Shown here one piece after another: positions 46,994-49,486 of a stretch of 49,486 nt of DNA (the stretch's first letter is position 1; each line of letters opens with the position of its first letter). The position numbers and the translations under genes are program-made. Where the stretch lies: the NCBI RefSeq assembly GCF_001806875.1, contig NZ_KV786235.1:1-49486 (forward strand), written 5' to 3'. This DNA comes from Corynebacterium sp. HMSC29G08 (GTDB lineage: Bacteria > Actinomycetota > Actinomycetes > Mycobacteriales > Mycobacteriaceae). The notes beneath the pieces are model-generated. The model was not told the origin of the DNA and did no database searches. It saw nothing but the letters and a program-made list of their open reading frames with translations.

Positions 46994-47026
46994 CGCATAT
47001 TTTGCGCGGGGGTGGGAAGTTGTTAA
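46994..47026 (-). promoter_or_regulatory. Possible trp promoter
   Basis: On the minus strand TTAACA (47026-47021) lies 17 bases from AAAATA (47003-46998), shortly before the leader ORF. TATGCG at 46999-46994 is an alternative -10 with a longer spacer. The remaining gap to 47180 contains nothing I recognise. Confidence 0.35.
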
Positions 47027-47180
47027 GGACGCTACTGAATCTGAATGCGAAATCTTTCAGCGTCCTGCAGTTTTGCAATCACACCCGTAACAAATCGAAA
47101 TGGTTGCAATGAGGCTGATGAGGCTGGTGGGGCGCGTGGGAATAGCGCAGGTCAGAGAGCTGCGCGCGAACGGTTACGCG

Positions 47181-47228
47181 TTGTCGGCTCAGTTGTCGGC
47201 TCAGTTGTCCGCTTTGTTATCGGCTTGG
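47181..47228. repeat. Four degenerate 12-base units across the SdpI gene stop
   Basis: TTGTCGGCTCAG occurs twice exactly (47181-47192, 47193-47204), then TTGTCCGCTTTG and TTATCGGCTTGG. The last two units code the protein end, ADNKADN, and the first two lie beyond or across the stop at 47201. Confidence 0.7.
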
Positions 47229-47671
47229 TAAGCGGCGCGGCGCAGGGCACCCAGGTCCACGGCATCTTCGGCGTCGGCATCGCTGGAGGGGGTGTCGGGG
47301 GTGGACAGCGCGGCGTCGACAAGCAGGGCAGCCCTCGCGCCGAAGTTCCCACCAACCGAAAGGGCAACAACCGACGCAACTACCGCAATGGCCGGCGCAA
47401 CCCACAACCAACCGGAAGCGATGAACGCAAACGCGGCGGCCAACGCAAGGCCAACACCGGTAAGAATCCAGAAGGGACCAACCACGCGGTGGGCCTGGCG
47501 CCACGTGGACTCGTTCTTGCGAACCTCAGGAACCCGCAGGCCAACAACGTTATTGCCAGGGAGTTTTCCGGCCGTGGCCATGGCGCCAGCGATGAGGAAA
47601 ACAAGCGCGAGGACGATGAAAATGGTGCCAAGCACCGCGTTAAGCGTGGTCATGGTTGCAAGCGGGGACAT
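47201..47671 (-). CDS. SdpI-family membrane protein
   Basis: This encodes about 156 residues; the start is uncertain among ATGs at 47683, 47671 and 47653. Three membrane helices are visible (VLGTIFIVLALVFLIAGAM, VGPFWILTGVGLALAAAFAFI, WLWVAPAIAVVASVVALSV). The loop LPGNNVVGLRVPEVRKNESTWRQAHRVVG is the SdpI-type signature. In Bacillus SdpI gives immunity to a toxin and signals, but no toxin gene is seen here. The Ala/Asp-rich C-terminal tail contains the iterated-word variant (L-L-V-D-A-A) and ends in the 12-base repeats. Confidence 0.8.
   Translation of the reverse strand: MSPLATMTTLNAVLGTIFIVLALVFLIAGAMATAGKLPGNNVVGLRVPEVRKNESTWRQAHRVVGPFWILTGVGLALAAAFAFIASGWLWVAPAIAVVASVVALSVGGNFGARAALLVDAALSTPDTPSSDADAEDAVDLGALRRAAYQADNKADN
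47312..47325 (+). repeat. Iterated motif copy 12 (one mismatch)
   Basis: GGCGTCGACAAGCA inside the SdpI-family gene. The flanks GGGGTGGACAGCG and GCCCTCGC closely resemble those of copy 6. Confidence 0.65.
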
Positions 47672-47816
47672 GCCCCCAAGCATAAACCCGAAGCCACGGC
47701 CAAAGAAAACAGCCCATGATTGGAAAACAGGTGGTTATTTAGGGAAAAATGAGAAATTAGCGACGGCTGCGGCCGCGCCCTGTCCAATTCCCGTTCACTG
47801 TAGAAGGGTTTCAGCA

Positions 47817-49106
47817 ATGAAATCGAAACTCCTGAACTCGCTGCTGGCGTGGATTGTGCTGGCGATCATCGCCGGTTACGTCTGCAGCCTGTTCTTCCCA
47901 GACTGGCTCGCGCGCGTGTTTGTCACGTTTAATGGCCTGTTTTCCAACTTCCTCGGCTTCTTCGTCCCGGTGCTGATTTTCGCGCTGATCGCGCCGGCGA
48001 TCGCCGGCTTGGGGCAGGGAGCGGGCAAGTGGCTCGGCATCACCGCCGGTGTTGCGTACGGGTCCACGATCATTTCCGGTCTCATCGCGTGGGGCACCGC
48101 AACCGTGCTGTATCCGATTTTTCTTAATGACGGCCTAGTCACCTCCGTCGACGACCCCAGCGAGGGCGGCCTCGAACCATTCTTCAGCGTCGAAATGCCA
48201 GCGCCGTTCCCGGTGATGGCGGCACTGCTTCTGTCCTTTGTCATTGGCGTGGCAATGACCGCGGTGCCGTCGCGGACCATGCACCAAGTGCTTGATGAGC
48301 TCAACGCGGTCATCCTCAAAGTGGTCACCAGCTTTGTCATCCCGCTGCTGCCGATCTACATCTTCGGCACGTTCCTGAACCTGGGCATGAATGACAACTT
48401 CGGCTCCACCATCGCCGCATTCGGCACCGTTCTGGTGCTGTCCATCGTGATGACCATTGTCATCATCCTGCTGCTCTACATCATCGCCGGTGTTATCGCG
48501 GGCGTCAACCCGTTCGTTGCGCTGAAGAACATGCTGCCGGCGTACTTCACCGCGCTGGGTACCTCCTCTTCCGCAGCCACCATCCCGGTCACCTACGCAT
48601 CCACCCTGAAGAACAAGGTGGACGAGGACGTCGCCGGCTTCGTCGTCCCGCTGTGCGCGACGATCCACCTGTCTGGCTCCATGATGAAGATCATGCTGTA
48701 CGCCCTGGCCATCGTGTTCATGGGTGGGCTTGATGTGACCAGCCCGCAAATCCTCGGTTTCATGCTGCTGCTGGGCATCATGATGATCGCTGCGCCGGGC
48801 GTGCCTGGTGGCGCCATCATGGCTGCGGTTGGCCTGCTGCAGGCGAACCTTGGTTTTGACGAGTCCATGGTCTCCCTCATGATCGCCGCCTACATTGTTG
48901 TTGACTCCTTCGGCACCGCAGCCAACGTCACTGGCGATGGCGCGATCGCGCTGATCATCAACAAGTTCGCCGCAGGCAAGATCAAGAGCACTTCGCTTGA
49001 CGACGCTGACGCCACCGCCGAACTCGATGCCAACGCCGACACCCCTGCCAACGCCGACACCCCTGCCAACGCCGACCCCCCTGCCAACGCCGAAGCAACC
49101 CGCTAA
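47817..49106 (+). CDS. Dicarboxylate/amino acid:cation symporter (DAACS family)
   Basis: This encodes 429 residues from the ATG at 47817, with GAAGGG upstream; an in-frame extension to 47292 is the shadow of the SdpI gene. It has about eight membrane helices and re-entrant loops. The serine-rich loop TSSSAATIPVT, the ATIHLSGSMMKIM segment and the NVTGDGAIALIINK motif identify the glutamate/aspartate/C4-dicarboxylate transporter family. The exact substrate (glutamate, serine or dicarboxylate) is not decidable. The C-terminal tail carries three or four ANADTP-like repeats, a slippage-type expansion. Confidence 0.92.
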   Translation: MKSKLLNSLLAWIVLAIIAGYVCSLFFPDWLARVFVTFNGLFSNFLGFFVPVLIFALIAPAIAGLGQGAGKWLGITAGVAYGSTIISGLIAWGTATVLYPIFLNDGLVTSVDDPSEGGLEPFFSVEMPAPFPVMAALLLSFVIGVAMTAVPSRTMHQVLDELNAVILKVVTSFVIPLLPIYIFGTFLNLGMNDNFGSTIAAFGTVLVLSIVMTIVIILLLYIIAGVIAGVNPFVALKNMLPAYFTALGTSSSAATIPVTYASTLKNKVDEDVAGFVVPLCATIHLSGSMMKIMLYALAIVFMGGLDVTSPQILGFMLLLGIMMIAAPGVPGGAIMAAVGLLQANLGFDESMVSLMIAAYIVVDSFGTAANVTGDGAIALIINKFAAGKIKSTSLDDADATAELDANADTPANADTPANADPPANAEATR

Positions 49107-49122
49107 CCGCTGCCGCTGGCGA

Positions 49123-49153
49123 AGGACTCCCAGACCTCTGGGGGTCCTTTTTT
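49123..49153 (+). terminator. Terminator after the symporter gene
   Basis: AGGACTCCCAGA (49123-49134) pairs with TCTGGGGGTCCT (49137-49148) with one G-T pair, followed by T6. Its right arm is identical to that of the dnaA terminator and it adjoins the second repeat copy in the same way. Confidence 0.9.
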
Positions 49154-49154
49154 C

Positions 49155-49486
49155 TATTGCGGCGAATATCTGCCAAACCGGGGATATCTGCCACGGCTCA
49201 CAGGTTCTTGCCAGCCTATTGCCTCGTGCCCTTGGCGTTATTTGCCATGTCCAAGCACCCGAGCCCACCAGGCCCCGCTCGGCAACCCCGACGAGGGGCT
49301 CTAGCAGACATTGCCAGAAGGCCACTAGCAGACATTGCAAAAACCGCGATGAGTAAAGACAACTGACCAGGGGAAACGTGTAGCCGAAATCATTATCTGC
49401 TAGTGGAGCATCCCGTCATGGCCCCGAACCTGGCAATTACCTGACAGTCAATGCAACTATGCCCGGTTTGGCAACATGCTGCCGCA
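49155..49486. repeat. Terminator-linked inverted-repeat element, copy 2 (cut by window end)
   Basis: Read on the minus strand, this region is collinear with 14878-15236: the same TGCGGCAGCATGTTGCC end, CACTAGCAGATAATG, GTCAGTTGTCTT, GCAATGTCTGCTAGTG and CCTCGTCGGG-TTGCCGAGCGG blocks. The left end, ATTGCGGCGAATATCTGCC, has diverged. The last 25 bases are identical to copy 1 and stop at the window edge. No gene is present in it. Confidence 0.8.

Noticed and set aside
47292..47816. Upstream extension of the symporter
   Set aside because: It overlaps the SdpI-family gene on the other strand; the ATG at 47817 has a ribosome site and starts the first helix.

Overview
This 49.5 kb window is chromosomal DNA of a high-GC Gram-positive bacterium, almost certainly a Corynebacterium or a close relative, around the replication origin. 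The reasons are the gene order gyrB-dciA-recF-dnaN-dnaA / rpmH-rnpA-yidD-yidC-rsmG-parA-parB, followed by the actinobacterial block cwlM-trxA-trxB-sigM-murJ-DUF6049-nudix-cca, a fused trpCF gene, and long Rib/G5 surface proteins.

Layout. 1-3150 holds the tail of a surface protein, a small exported protein, a conserved small protein, an 886-bp transposon-like element with a 7-bp target duplication, and an alpha/beta hydrolase. 3166-8922 is one very large cell-surface protein with eight Rib-like and eight G5-like units. 9066-16831 is the leftward replication cluster, and 17549-22153 is the rightward rpmH-to-parB cluster. DnaA boxes lie on both sides of dnaA. 22211-32382 (minus strand) carries cell-wall and redox genes: a pseudo-amidase, thioredoxin and its reductase, an ECF sigma factor, the lipid II flippase and a Nudix protein. 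32447-39665 carries cca, a YqgE protein, a branched-chain amino acid exporter pair, a cluster of small exported proteins with decayed copies, an SBF-like transporter and an old-yellow-enzyme oxidoreductase. 39697-46965 is a complete trp operon (trpL-E-G-D-CF-B-A plus a Rieske protein) with a Trp-codon leader and attenuator. The window ends with an SdpI-like membrane protein, a dicarboxylate/amino acid symporter, and a second copy of a terminator-linked repeat first seen next to dnaA.

How the parts work together. The ParA/ParB pair has its DNA target here: five parS sites lie between 31 and 45 kb, most or all of them inside genes. cwlM, murJ and the DUF6049 protein point to control of peptidoglycan precursor supply and export, and sigM-trxB-trxA to disulfide stress.

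The most unusual signal is a 12-base word, GCGTCGATAAGC, found exactly eight times, with four more one-mismatch copies. It occurs on both strands, mostly inside unrelated genes and in different reading frames. I do not recognise it as a described element. Two other repeat families (the 886-bp element and the paired terminator-linked repeat) also appear undescribed to me. No tRNA, rRNA or CRISPR array was seen.
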